Shown: piece after piece, positions 1-12,577 of the stretch
How positions within the stretch are numbered: the stretch's first letter is position 1
Layout: every line of letters starts with the position of its first letter
Source: Guyanagaster necrorhizus
Taxonomy: Eukaryota > Basidiomycota > Agaricomycetes > Agaricales > Physalacriaceae
Reading direction: 5' to 3'
Length of the DNA: 64,000 bases
NCBI RefSeq assembly: GCF_019112545.1
Contig: NW_025064927.1
Span: forward strand, 217,093 to 281,092
The notes under the pieces: generated by a model
What the model was told of the DNA's origin: nothing
What the model saw: only the letters and a program-made list of their open reading frames with translations
Database searches by the model: none
Position numbers and translations under genes: made by a program

Positions 1-484
1 GACTGGGCCCTTGTATAAAATTGGAGAGTCTTTTTTTAGACGCGGGCCTCTTTCCCCCCACAAAACATATTTTCGAGCTAAAAGTGGCCCAAGGTTGGTA
101 AATATTTGTACAGACTTGCGATCTAGCCTGAATGGGGAACATCTAAAAGGAGGTCGTCATGCTGCCATGGCCAGTGTGATACGGAAGGACCCCAAGACGG
201 AAGAAGATTTGCTCATGATCTGGGAGTAAAATGCCGACAACCCCCATGCCGAGAAGGATTGTACGAAAAAGATAAGAATAGGCGCGGTGGCGTGGGTCCT
301 TTGTTGACGTGAAACCGAAAGCCGCTTAAATTTCCACACGGTTCGCTTTTGGGTGCCTCCTTTTTCTATCACCCTCACACTCTTTTCTTTTGCCTCCTCC
401 CTCCATACTGTACTCAGCACCGCTCAACATTTCGCGGTCTCTTCTCTTCTCTTTTCCCTTCTACCAACATTTCCGGCAGGGATT
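1..484. other. Upstream region, no gene seen
   Basis: Only short unsupported reading frames are present. The last 130 bases before the oxidase start are rich in C and T, as is common in fungal promoters and 5' leaders. I see no RNA gene or repeat here. Confidence 0.5.
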
Positions 485-2994
485 ATGACCGTCACGATGA
501 TACCCTCACCATCCTTGTTGGTTTTTACGCTAGCAACCATCTCGCTTGCCTGGGCACAGACTGCCGGGACGTTTGCAGATGGAGGAAACACGTCAGTCAG
601 CGCTATGATGGTACGTATTTCATCTCTCTGTCGCTGTCGATAGCGCTCAACTGCCCTTAGATGTTCGTCGGCAATAAGGACTATGTTTACATCTTGGATA
701 AAGCGGAGGGTAACGCCGCGAATATCAATGGGCATCCTGCGTGGGGTGCCGTTTGGTGAGCAATCAAAGTTTGTGTTTTTGTTCTGTTGTCTAGACATCA
801 TCCAGGAATATCGATACACACGAGGTCGTCGTGCAGGACGTCAGGACGAACGTGTTTTGCTCGTCCGGTATGCATCTTCCCAACGGTTCATTCGTGACAT
901 TTGGCGGAAACGGGGCTGTTACCAAAGGTGGTGGCGTTGGCTCTGTCCTCAATGACGAGGGCTCGGCTTCGTACGATTCTCTATACGAGGATTATGATGG
1001 TGGAAAAGCAATTCGGATTCTCGACCCCTGTGATACGGGATCTGACTTTCAATCTACTCAGTGTGGTTGGTTCGACAATCCTGATCTACTCTCTATGCAA
1101 AAACGTCGATGGTATTCTACGGCTGAGCCAACCGCTGAAGGCGATATCGTCATTATCGGTGGTTTTGCAAACGGTGGTTACATCAACCGGAACTATCCCA
1201 ACACTGACCCAGAGTACGAGGGTGGTGCTGCCGAATGTACCTACGAGTATTATCCAGCAAATGGACGGACAGCCACTACCATGCAGTTCATGATCAACAC
1301 TTCTGGTCTCAACTCTTATCCCCACACCTTCCTGATGCCATCAGGTAAAATGTTCGTTCAGGCTAACGTCTCGACGGGTAAGTTGCTTCGTTGTTTCTGT
1401 ACTTTCATATGTAATATGCTACTCCTCAGTTCTCTGGAATCACACCTCCAATGAGGAAACGGCGCTTCCAGATATGCCTGGTGGAGTTGTTCGCGTGTAT
1501 CCTGCATCTGGAGCCGTCGCCATGCTTCCTCTCACACCCAAGAACAACTACAATCCTACAATCCTCTTCTGTGGAGGTTCTGACATGCCGGATTACTCCT
1601 GGGGTAACTACTCATGGCCATTCATAAACACATGGGAATACCCAGCTTCAACGGATTGTCATCGTATTACCCCCGAGCCTGAGGACGGCTCATCTCCGAC
1701 GTATGTTAAAGATGATGATATGTTAGAGGGAAGAACTATGGGCCAGTTTGTTATTCTACCCAATGGCGTAATGCTGGTCGTGAACGGGGGGCTAAACGGC
1801 ACTGCTGGTTATTCCACCATGACTCTCGAGACAACGTCTTACAGTGACATGCCCTACGGAATGTCACTTGCATCCGGGCCCGTTGGTACGCCTGCTCTCT
1901 ATGACCCCGATGCAGACAGTGGCAAGAGGTGGTCTAATGATGGTTTCTCCACATCTGATATTGCCCGTTTATATCACTCGTCCGCCATTGTTCTCCCTGA
2001 CACATCTGTCTTGATTGCTGGATCAAACCCCAATGTCGACGTCAACCTGACGACCTACTTTAGCACCGAATATCGCGCCGAAATTTTCTATCCCCCTTAC
2101 TTCTCCGCCAGTACTCGCCCGGAGCCGACCGGGCTACCTTCTCAACTCTCTTACGGTGGAGACTACTTCGATGTCACCATACCCTCGAGCTCATATTCCG
2201 GCGATTCTAATGACGCCGCTGCGAGCGCTTTCGTATCCGTTCTTCGAACGGGTTGGACAACACATGCGATGAATATGGGCCAGCGTTACCTCCAACTTAA
2301 CAACACATTTACCGTGAACAGTAATGGTTCTATCGTGCTGCATGTCTCGCAGATGCCCCCGAATGCCAACATTTACCAGCCGGGACCTGCTTTTTTGCAC
2401 GTTGTTGTGAACGGTATTCCTAGTAACGGCTCTTACGTTATCATCGGAAGCGGAAACATCGAAACGCAGACATTGGCTGACACGGCGGCTCTACCGACAA
2501 GCGTTAACAGTACCGACGCCCAAGGTTCTGCCGATGGCTCTACAACGTCATCGAATAGTGACAGTAGTTCGAAGACTAGTACTGCCGCTGTTGTTGGCGG
2601 AGTTGTCGGTGGATTAGTTGTCTTGGGCATATTTGGTGCGCTTGTTGGTATTTGTCTAACGCGACGAAGACGTAAGGCCAACCGTCAGCCTACATCATCG
2701 TACGCAATGCGAGATGGTCCCGGATATGGTGCTTCTCTAGGTACTGGTACTGGCGCGGGCGCGGGCGCTGGTGGGGCGGATAAGGCCTTGCGGAGTTCTG
2801 ACTCTAGTGCCTTTATCCCATTGCAGCACGCATATAACCAAAACGAATCATGGAGCTCAAGCTCTGCAAGCCTACAAGCGCCGTATCAAGATGAAGCACA
2901 CGATCGTCACGGGATGAGCATGGATTATGATCCATATGCTGCTGAATCGAGGATGAGTACCAGTACACCTGTTGGGCGGCCACACAGATACTGA
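485..2994 (+). CDS. Glyoxal oxidase-like copper radical oxidase, membrane-anchored
   Basis: Exons 485-610, 661-755, 806-1377 and 1430-2994 keep one frame and give about 785 residues. A signal peptide covers roughly residues 1-25. The copper radical site is complete: Cys92 (VFCSSGMHLPNG) and Tyr177 (RRWYST) would form the Cys-Tyr cofactor, with Trp176 beside it. Tyr446/His447 (RLYHSS) and His543 (GWTTHAMNMG) would be the copper ligands. A beta-propeller core is followed by the C-terminal DUF1929-type domain. Unlike the classical secreted enzyme, it continues into a Ser-rich stalk, a hydrophobic segment near residues 650-675, a basic stop (TRRRRK) and a cytoplasmic tail. The family oxidises aldehydes such as glyoxal to acids and releases H2O2, which in white-rot fungi feeds peroxidases. 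I infer an outward-facing plasma-membrane or wall-associated oxidase. The exact substrate is unknown. Confidence 0.93.
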
Positions 2995-3726
2995 TTGGTG
3001 ACGGAGGCAAGAGCAAGAGTGTGTTTACGGTATGTTCCCGGTGGTATTGGATGCGGAATTGACAGTTGCTTTCACTTTCCACGTGTTATTTTTATCCTCA
3101 TTACTTTCCACGTCACTGCATACCTTCACCTGCTCATATTTTAAGACCCTTGTTAATTTCTTAGAGCAGGTTGTACATGCAACGCAAGCCCATTGCATTT
3201 CGTACCCTGAGGGTACTGTGGCCACTCTGTCGTTCCAGTCGCGTCGCGTCTTTTATATATTGGCATCTTTCTGTTTTTTTGCATGGACCATACGGACTTG
3301 TGTAGTTACTTCTTAATAGTGCACTCAGGACCAACACGCTCCCTTTGCATCAGAATTCGTTCAGCCGCCACGACCCGTGAATTCCGGATGGTAATGAGCC
3401 ATTTTAGCGTATGAGATGTTTACTAAATAAGTAGCTGCAGGTGACGAGGATAGGAACGCCGTCCACTACAACTCCGACGCGGTGAGCCAGTTTTCGTTCT
3501 GATAGCTGATTTTTCTGATAGATACAGACTATGCATATCCCTGTGCAGCAATCCATGTCTTATCGTTATTTCTGCCGACGACCGGACTCGGAAAGCCTTG
3601 CGCACGTACGTACTCCGCGGCAGACACGTCCTGCTTCTTAATGGCTCCGAATCTTCATCTCCGATTAAGCTTCTACATGCTAGCTGCTTATCTCGTCTCC
3701 GCGATAAGTGTCGTTGTACCGGTCAG
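2995..3726. other. Intergenic, no gene seen
   Basis: This is the 3' region of the oxidase and the upstream region of the permease. Short frames on both strands have no recognisable content. Confidence 0.5.
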
Positions 3727-3733
3727 TATAAAA
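3727..3733 (+). promoter_or_regulatory. Candidate TATA box of the amino acid permease
   Basis: TATAAAA lies 45 bases upstream of the proposed permease ATG at 3772. The spacing suits a short 5' leader. It is a motif match only. Confidence 0.45.
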
Positions 3734-3771
3734 CCCGTTTGGGTGACAGCCTGCTCTTCATTCTGACCGCC

Positions 3772-6199
3772 ATGTCGAGCAATATCGATGCTGCCGCTGT
3801 TGCTGACCTGCACAAACTAGGCTACGAGCAGGAGATGACACGGGTATGCGATTCTTCCTACTGTCGCTCAGCCTTCTCGCTGATTCAAGTGGATAGAGGC
3901 GTGGGCTATTCCATATCTTGTTCAGTGCGTCGCTTCTTTCCTTCTTGGTTGTTGAGCTATTGATAGTCGATGCAGTGACGCTAGGTACGTGTTGTTCTTC
4001 GACTACCGTGCTCCTTGATGTGACTGGACTCTGGCGAAGCCATTATGGCAGTCCGTGAGTCCATCGAACAATTCATTTTTGCTGCGCGAATAAAAATATA
4101 TGGCTAGCTTACGGTCTTTCTGCTCCACTCGCTACCGGACTCATTGGAGGTGGACCCGCGGTTTTGATCTGGGGGTGAGTGTTTCATAGTCCAGACGAAA
4201 ATATCAGCTCATACCATCGAAGATGGGTATTCGTATCGGCATTTATCTTTACTCTCGCACTGTCAATGGCCGAAATTAGCGCAAAGTATCCTACCTCTGG
4301 CGGGGCGTACTATTGGTGTTTCCGCCTCGCATCACCCAGGAGCCGCGTGCTCTTGTCATGGATAAATGGATGGCTAACCATGGTAGGCGTGTGGACGATC
4401 TGTTTGTCAGTCACTTTCGTAAGAACTGAGTTATCTGTGATTCGTTAGCCTTATCTAACCAAGCGGCTCTGCTCTGTAGGGCACTGCACAGATCATAGTT
4501 GCAGGGGCGGGTATTTTTCATCCGGACTGGGTTGCCAAGACATGGCATACATGTAAGCCTGATTAGCTTTCCTTCCAACTACCTCGTCTGATCCGTGCTA
4601 GATCTCATCTTTTTGGGAGTGACACTAACTTGTACGGCACTCGGAATTTTCTTGAACGATATTCTTCATTACATCGACGTATGTCATCGTTGCGTACACG
4701 AGCGGCAAAATTGTTGATAAGATATCTATAGATCGTATGTGCTTGTTGGACGATTCTCGGCGTCCTTGGTACGCCGGAATTCCTATGGACCTTAATCGAT
4801 TATAGACTTCTTCCAAGTTATGCTCGTGTGTATTTCGGCGAAGGCGGCGTCAGGTCGTCATACAGCTGCTTTCGCTCTCGGCCATTTTGATCCATCTGCG
4901 TCGGGTTGGACACCTGGATGGTCGTTCTTTATCGGGCTACTACCTGTGAGTTGCCTTTTGTATCATCCTCCATATCTAATTTATGCTTGCAGCCCGGTCA
5001 GTGTGTGAACAGCCCAGCTATCGCACTCACTGACCATACTGTCAAGCATATACGTATGCTGCAATTGGAATGAGTGCGTTTCAATGTATGGAATTCTATC
5101 AAGACTCATTCCCCATTAAGTTGCGAGTATGGCCGAGGAGCTTCATAATCCGACGGTTGACCTCCCAAGAGCCATTGTATGGTCAATTCCGCTTGGATTT
5201 TTACAAGGAGTTTTTTTCTTGTTGCCCATTTTATTTACGCTTCCGGATGTTGCTACATTACTTGCAGGTTTGCCTAGTCTTCTATCATCTTCCCCTTGAA
5301 TTGACCAAGCAAATGTGCAGTCGCTAGTGGTCAGCCTATTGGTGTCATGTTCACGCTCATAATGGGCTCAAAGGGTGGTGGATTCGGAATGGCAAGAACA
5401 TGCATGCTGTCTTTATTTTCTGCTCACCTGTCCCGTTTGGTTTAGTGGTTCATCAGTACGCGCTTATACCTCCGTGCTAAGCTCCTTGTTCACCATTCAA
5501 ATTCTAGTTTTCGGGGTCGCCATGTTTTGCGCTATCTCAATTTCATCGGCCGCTTCTCGAGCAACATGGGCATTTGCAAGAGACAAGGCAATACCCATGC
5601 ACACCTTCCTCGCCCATGTAGCATCAGAAAAACACGGCCCTGTTAATGCGTTCCTCCTCGTCACTGTTGTCCAGTTACTGCTAGGTCTGATTTATCTCGG
5701 CTCCAGTGCGGCTTTCAACGCTTTCGTAGGAGTGGCGGTGATGTGTCTACAGGCGAGCTATTCGATGCCAGTCCTCATATCCCTTGTCAATGGCCGTGAT
5801 AACGTCAAAGATTCTCCGTACTCGTTGGGTAGGTGGGGATGGGCTATCAACGGTATGGCGGTGCTATGGACCATGTTCGAGATGGTGCTGTTCTCGATGC
5901 CGGCGGTGGTACCTGTGACGAGAGTGTCTATGAGTATGAATTTACCATCCTATTTGAGTTAAGAATTGACCCGTAGTTTTCTAGATTACGCCTCTGTGGT
6001 GTTTGTGGGATTTGCGACCATCAGTGCGGTCTGGTATATGATCAGTAGGTTTGTTCCTCGCGTGGAAGTAACAATTAATCAACTATGCTTAGATGGACGC
6101 TTCTATTATACAGGTCCGCCCATTCCGAGCGATTCAGCACAACCTAGCTCTGAGAGCGTTGTTGCGAATGAAAAGAAAGGTAGAAGTTTGGGGGACTGA
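3772..6199 (+). CDS. APC-family amino acid/GABA permease (first copy)
   Basis: The start MSSNIDAAAVADL leads to the family motif LGYEQEMTR. Later exons carry the typical order of fungal GABA/choline-type permeases: GLIGGGPAVLIWG; LSMAEISAKYPTSGGAYYW followed by SWINGWLTMVG; AYTYAAIGM; MAEELHNPTVDLPRA; FTLPDVATLLA; and SRATWAFARDKAIP near 5552-5592. The gene ends with a membrane pair and a polar tail containing YYTGPPIPSD. The family moves amino acids, GABA or related amines across the plasma or vacuolar membrane through about 12 helices. There are many short introns. Between the first exon (ending about 3843) and the exon near 4120 I could not join the frames: FSLIQ and VGYSIS are visible but no donor and acceptor agree in phase. 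Either unusual microexons or damage affects the N-terminus. Confidence 0.8.
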
Positions 6200-6404
6200 T
6201 CTCATCACAAACGAGCGGCGACATAGATAGGCTTAGAGTCGCGTATGTTACAAACCGTTTTTGGTATGAATTTGTTTTCATCTCAATGAAGAATGATAAA
6301 CATCTGTAGAGATGACAAAGCCGGTCAGGGTCCTCTTGCTTTCGTACCACCAGCCTTAGTTGCCACTTTGACGAGTGGCAATTCACTGCAACATAATATT
6401 TTGA

Positions 6405-8343
6405 ATGAACAGGTAAGCCTGGCTTTGATCGTTCTGTCTGCCATTCAAAGATATGTATGAAATCATAGGAACTCACCGGCTAGCCTCGAAAGCCTCGTGT
6501 CGGCTGCACGAAAGGATGTCAAAGCATGCCCAAGAATGCTTTCCGCCGTGCACCGTCATCTTCGCACGACACGAGTCCCTCAGGAGCTTTTTGAATCTAT
6601 GAAATCACCATCTGCAACTGCCGAAATTATGGCGAGCTGTCTGGACGGCTTACGTGTTGCATTGCACTGGGCGAATCGGAGGCATAAAGATCTTGCAGAG
6701 CGCGTCTTTCAGCAATGGAATGCGGCGTGGGAATGGTCGTCGTTCATGGCGGATGAGGTTATCTCGAAGGAGCCTCAGTCGGCGGAATGCATCGACTTCC
6801 AGTACAGGGTCATCGGAACAGCCTCTGATCTCCTCAGGCTTGCTGCCTTTGAGAGTCAAGGGTCCCCTCACGAAGTACAAGTTCTTAAAAGACCTGGGTT
6901 CTTCGCTACCCTTGTCCGTCTCTGGTTCCATGTTTTGCGCCATGGGGGTTCTCCTGCAGTGCTCAGAGAAACGTCGCATTCACTTGTTGTATTTCACCGG
7001 ATTAACTCCGACAGCAGGGACAACTTCAAACTCGTCATCAGAGAAGTTGGTCTTGTGCTCCAGAATATGCCAGGTGCTACTGCCCTGTTCATTGCGCACG
7101 TATTGCAGACGATCGAGGTCAAGAAAATTAACATGCGTCTCCTCGATGGACCACTTAATTTGATATCCTATGCTTTGGAGTTTCATTCCGATTGCATTCT
7201 TTGTCCTTTTATCGCCTGTCATGCTCCAACCTTCGTCACTATTCTCATGGCTCGTTTCACGTCTTTCAAGCTTACTTATGAACTCGGGAACATTGATGAT
7301 CAGAAGCTGGACAAACTCATTCAAAGCAATATGGCGGAATCTTGTTTTTTTCTATGCATCAAGCTCTTGGAAATTTGTATCAGGACGCGCGGCCTTCCCT
7401 GCGTCGTCCAGATACTCCAAAACCGCTTCCTCCCGACTTGCTTCAAAGCAGCGAAGATTTTTAAGCATCGATCCGGTTCCTTTCCTAACAACACCGAGGA
7501 CACTTGCTCCGAACTTTTTAGGATGATTGCAACATTCAGCATCTATCCGAAAGTAATGCATTTCGTGATCAAATCTAACAAGCACTTGGAAGCTCATAAT
7601 CTCAAGGCCTTGGTGAAATTGACAGCCCCGGGAATGTGGACGTCTTATAACACTCTATGTGATATAGCGATGCAGAGGTATACTAACAAATCTGTTTATT
7701 CTGTTCTTCCACGGGACATTTGCTGCAATCCACAGGTACGTATCATCGCATTCGGCCATCGTTTTGCGTCTAACTAGGCGTAGTGCCGCAATCCGTGTAT
7801 CCTACCTAAGGACGCCAAACGATGCACAGGCTGTCTTTCCGCTCATTATTGTTCTCGGGAGTGCCAGAAACATGATTGGATAACTCATCAACCAAAGTGT
7901 AAGAGCCTCAGATCGGACAGAAAAGGTACCTTTCATTCTGGTTTCTGGCAATCGAACTAAGCGATATATGGTTTGATACAGATGGGAAGCTCATGCGGGC
8001 GGATACTTTGGAACAAGATTTCGCAGAGTGGATGGTTGACCAGGACTTGCCTCGTTTCCTCTCGGAGACAAAGGAAATCCGCCAAAAACTAGAAGCAAAA
8101 CGCGCGATGACGGAGCCTTACAAGAGATACCCCATGGTGATAGAGATCTCCTACAATTTCGTGCCTACCAAGCTAGTGAGAGTTTACCCGGGCGAAGAGT
8201 CTCGCACTCACGGAATCGGTCGGATGCCCGAAGTTATGGACATATTAGAAAGGAGAAGAGGTCAGCTGAATGAAGTGTTCTTCTATGCCGCACTTCCGGG
8301 TCCTAGACCTGAATGCATCTGCACGACAGTCAGTATATGGTGA
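6405..8343 (+). CDS. MYND-type zinc finger protein, intact copy
   Basis: Exons 6405-6412, 6469-7735, 7784-7925 and 7982-8343 join in frame to about 590 residues. The large exon encodes a helical region of about 420 residues that I do not recognise. The third exon encodes the MYND finger: paired cysteines, then CTGC, HYCSRECQKHDW, a His and a final Cys, which is the C-x2-C/C-H-C pattern of this zinc-binding, protein-interaction domain. The C-terminus contains EQDFAEWMVDQDLP and QLNEVFFYAALPGP. The first coding exon is only 8 bases (ATGAACAG, then a good GTAAGC donor). Without it no ATG precedes the conserved region in frame. It lies directly before a decayed paralogue at 9014-11089. Molecular function is unknown. 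Confidence 0.8.
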
Positions 8344-9013
8344 GCTTTCATGGCAGAGCTTGGCTAACGCGATGCTGACTGACTGTTTCTTTGCCGCAAC
8401 AGATATATTTCCTCGCCATCTCAAAACCTGACATAGGTCGCCCAATTTCCTTCATGTCGACAGTTCCATTACACCAGTTTGCCGGGAGTCTACGCTTCCA
8501 AATCATTCGACTCAGCAGTCCTGGGAACTTTACCGTGAAGACCGCTCCTTTCTTCCATTATTTGGGAACTCGGAGGGTCTCGCAATCAATTCAATGTACC
8601 ATCATGTAGCTATAACTCCATTTCTTTTGTACAGCACAGTCTATACAGCAGCAGTTCGCTTTAGAGGGACAGTAGGGCCAAGCGGACTAAGTACTTAAGC
8701 GACACTTCTCTTGTGAACTGTGAAGATATTATTATTGGATCTCAGCGAAACAGATAAGGATCTGTTGGGCCCTCACATAGAATAGCATCCTCTGAGTCTT
8801 CTGATTGATCTGGCTCAGGCCGGTTTCGGGAAGATCATTTTACCATAGTAAAAGAAGGTGAGAAGTAGAAAGTACAGTTTGGTTGGTAGCTGTACCTACG
8901 GTCGTCGTCGGGCTGACAAAGCACGATGTCACGTGTCCCGACGAAAAGCAGATCTGCCCACCAGAGATTCTATATGTCCTCTTGCTATTCCTCAAGATTC
9001 TTCTCAGGTAAAC
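8344..9013. other. Intergenic between the two MYND copies
   Basis: This holds the 3' region of the intact copy and the upstream region of the decayed copy. I see no further gene. A frame running into the second copy from 8858 has no counterpart upstream of the first copy, so I do not count it as coding. Confidence 0.4.
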
Positions 9014-11089
9014 ATGAATTCTCTATCTAGCCTCGCAAGTGCCGTATCGAACGCTCGCAAGGATCCCTCTGCATGTCCGAGGATGCTCTCACTTGTATCC
9101 CATCATCTTCGCACCAAGAAAATGCCCCAAGATCTTCGTTCGTCACTGGAGACTCCAACTGCGACAGCTTGCGTCATGGTGGATTGCCTCGATGGCCTGT
9201 GTGCTGCCTTTCGATGGGACTCGAGACAGAATGGCCACGGTTGCAGTGATGGGCAGCATTCTTCGAAACAGCACGGCCTGCTCCAAGAGCGTGTGATGGA
9301 ATATTGGCCTATGGCGTGGAGGTGGTCATCATTCTTGGTGGAAGAAATCATCGCGAAGGAGCATCACTCCGTGGAACTACCGAATTTCAGCACTGGACGC
9401 TTGAGGTTGTAGCAGAGTTTCTCAGACTTGCCGCCTTTGACTCGGAGACTCAGGGATGTCTTCGTGAGTTTGACGTTTTGAAAGCTCCTTGGGTTCTTTC
9501 TACTCTCGTCCAACTCTGGTTCCATACGTTGCGCCATGGTGGCTCGCCTGCAGCACTTCGAGATACGGCTTTCTCATTGATATTATTCAACTCGATCAGC
9601 TTCTCGACCGTGGACGGCTTCGGGGAAGTTATTGAGCAAGTGGACGACGTTTTGAAGGATACACCTAACGCGGCAGCAATCTGTTGTGCACACATTTCAA
9701 CGTTATTCAGTGTCATACAGTCAATATGCATCTCCCCGATGGTCCTCTTGCATTCGTGGCTTATGCAATGGAATTTCATGACTTACTTTCTCCTTTCATT
9801 GCTTGCCGTCTTCCCTTTCTCATTACTTCTGTCATGGTGCATCTGACATCTTCCAAACTTGCCTACGATCTCATCAACATCGACGACGTCAAGTGGGACA
9901 GATACACACAAGAAAATATGGTCGAATTTGTGCATCTTCGATGCGCCCTGTTTCACAAAACGCGGCCACCCCTGTATCACTGAAGCTCTTCGAGGTTGCT
10001 TTCTACCGTCTTTCTTCAAAACTGCCTTGTTCTTCAAACGTCGATCGAATCCTTTTCACCTCAACTTCCAGAATATCTGTTCTTGGCTTTTCGAGATGGT
10101 CACAAAATATACCATATATCCATCGGTCTTACGCCTGGTGGCCAAATCTAGTCGATTCATCAAGAAGCATGATCTTAGGTTATTAGAGGAATCTACGGCG
10201 TTGCTGTGGGGCTCTTGGACATTTCTGCATGATGCAACTCTGCAAAGCTATGCGGGAATTCCAGGCTATTCTGTATCTCAACGTAACGTCTGCAGTAATT
10301 CGCAGATACGGCCCCTGCACCGTTAAGGTTTACAAATCTGACATAGGGTGACAGTGTCCGAACCCACATGTTTGTCCTTGGGATGTCAAGTGCTGCTCGG
10401 GATGCTTTGTCGTGCACTACTGTTCAAGAGACTGCCAGAGAGATGATTGGATGGAACACCAGCTGACATGCAAATACCTCATGTCAGACAAAAAAGGTAG
10501 TTGTTGATCTCGTCGATGCCGGTAATATGCTGATGTGACCGTCGCTGTAGCGGGAAGACTCGTGAAGATAAACACTTTGGAGTACGATTTCGCCGAGTCG
10601 ATGGTTAGTCTGGATTTTCCCACTTTCCTCGTTGGGACAGAAGCTGCTCGCGCTGAGCTAGAAGAAAAACGTTCCATGACGAGAAAGGTACCCGATGGTG
10701 GTGGAGATTTTGTACGATACCGCGTCACCAAGGTTAGGACGAATTTATGCGGGGGAAGACGCTGATCCTGAGACTCTTCGGACGCTAGAAGTAAGGATCG
10801 CGTTAGAGGAAAGAAAGGGCAGAGGTGACGAGGTGTTCTTTTGCGCGACGCCTCCATCTTGTCAGGACTCGGAACCTCAGCATGTTTACACATCTGTTGG
10901 AATGCACGGTGAGCTTGTCGTATTGTAGTGATTGATGAATTGAATGACCGCTTGTGAGTGCTGTCAGGTAATAGCCCCTCTAGCTCGTTCTTCGGAAGCC
11001 ATCAACTCAAGTGTGTAGGTCAGGCCAAGATTCGCATGCCGACTGCAATGAATGCTGCTTTGTCCTTGCTATTTCCGTTCTTTGGCTAG
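9014..11089 (+). pseudogene. Decayed tandem copy of the MYND-finger gene
   Basis: This matches the upstream MYND gene along its whole length, but the frame changes repeatedly. It begins MNSLSSLASAVSNARKD, matching the intact copy's NSPASLESLVS. Alignment to the first copy shows a one-base loss near 9376-9385 (after VEEIIAKEHHS). Frame changes follow near 9700-9720 and around 9900, and another near 10685 (RSMT...MVVEILYD). The MYND finger is still readable at about 10350-10495 (CCSGCFVVHYCSRDCQRDDW), and the C-terminal segment persists to a stop at 11087-11089. At least four frame breaks in a gene whose neighbour is open make a pseudogene the simplest reading. Some breaks could hide introns, but the one near 9380 has no splice explanation. 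Confidence 0.8.
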
Positions 11090-11608
11090 CTGCATTTATC
11101 CGGTTGAACCATGTTTGAATACTGTTCTATCCGTGCTTGCTACCCGCGCTTGCCATATTTCCGCCACACTGCCGTCGATTTTCACGGCTGTGCGGCTTGC
11201 TTTTAAGCTTTTCGGCTAGGGGGTCACCTTGAGGGGCCCAAACATCGTGTCACCGGCACTGTCCTTTCTCGCATCCCAACAGCAGACGCTTACCAGAAGC
11301 CATCCTCTTACCGCTGTAGTACGAAGTTGAAGTTTTGTCGCACCTTTCTCACACTCAAGCTATCACCAATCGATAATAATTATAGAGGGTGGCAATAGAC
11401 TTCTCACCACAGGTTACCCGAATGAATTCCAGAACCCAAACGACCCTGGATTCTGGAAGATGGCATAAATATCCCGTGCCAAGCCAATTGCGGAGGCATT
11501 CAGTCATATTGTTTCGTGACAGGTGAGACCGGTCACAGATGCTTTTGCTGAGTGGTGGATATAAACAAGCATCGTGGTATTGCCGTGAACCTTTCCCCTT
11601 TGCTCCTC

Positions 11609-12577
11609 ATGGTACCATCCGCGTCTTCCATCTACAGCTCTTGGTCGAACGACGATCAGGATGTTGGGTCCGCGAGTTCCTGGGAGGCAGAGTCAGCTAC
11701 TCACGCCGCGTCTTTCAACGCAACACCGCATGAAACCGCGTCTCCACTGGTCCCTTTGCGCTCTTCATCGATATCTGGGCAGGAGACGCCATATGAGTCA
11801 TACGCGGCTTCTACAACGCGTTCCTCAGTGGCGAACATGCATGCTCCGTCGATGCTGAAGCCCAATGCTCCCCTCAGTCCACTTAGACGCTCCATGACAA
11901 TTTCCGAGTCAGATGTTTCGTCAGACGCAATACAAGAATACCCTAGATTAATGTCGCCAGCGAAAGCCTTTCCTTCGTCGCCACTAAATCCTTCTTCAAC
12001 GTCGCCCGCTTCTGAATCAAGATCATCGACACCTTCACCACCTGTTGGTCCTCGTTATATTCGACCCTCCTCGTCAACAACGCAGCTGCTTGGCCGGGTA
12101 CCCTCAGAAGAGTCTAGAGTACTCTCCACGTCTCGCAATTCCCGGGGGTCAATGATTCTATATCACATATCCGTGCCTGGTGACGACGCTTTCAAACTAG
12201 ACCCCCCTCCCTCCCTTCGACATCTCATGTCATCGGAGTCTTCCCGTGATTCAATGATGTCTATATCATCAGATTCCAAATACCCATCTCTGCTCAGCGA
12301 GCACGGCTTGGTGCCGTACGCGTTTGACCCGAACGAGGATGAGGGAGGATTCGACAAGGAGGACGCTGACCTAGACGCCCGGAGCAGTGAGCAGAGATTG
12401 TCGTGGAGAGGGCTGGTGAATATGGTCGCGTTAATTGCGATGCTCCTATGCATCCTCGGGCTGTTCGTGATATATCCGGTGACGGGTTATTTGCGCGATG
12501 ATGGGAAAAGTCAGAAAATCGTGGAGAATAAGTGGATCAATGCGACGGGGCAGGCGATTCTGGGGTCTCCGGCATAG
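11609..12577 (+). pseudogene. N-terminal fragment of a KRE6/SKN1-type glucan synthesis protein
   Basis: One open frame from ATG 11609 gives about 320 residues. It is Ser/Pro-rich and probably disordered to about residue 265. Then comes an acidic stretch, a single hydrophobic segment (VNMVALIAMLLCILGLFVIY), PVTGY and NKWINATGQ before the stop at 12577. This is the layout of the cytosolic tail, membrane anchor and first lumenal residues of fungal SKN1/KRE6 proteins, which carry a GH16-like domain and support beta-1,6-glucan synthesis. In the family a catalytic domain of several hundred residues follows the NATGQ region. Here the frame ends, and I see no GH16 motif in the next 2 kb in any frame. 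I read it as a truncated gene; a short membrane protein product cannot be excluded. Confidence 0.6.

Noticed and set aside
6497..6499. GTG start for the MYND gene
   Set aside because: A fungal nuclear gene is expected to use ATG. The 8-base upstream exon gives an ATG with good splice sites and matches the paralogue's N-terminus.
10417..10893. A 158-residue reverse-strand frame over the decayed MYND copy
   Set aside because: It overlaps the recognisable MYND finger and C-terminal exon on the + strand, with no features of its own.
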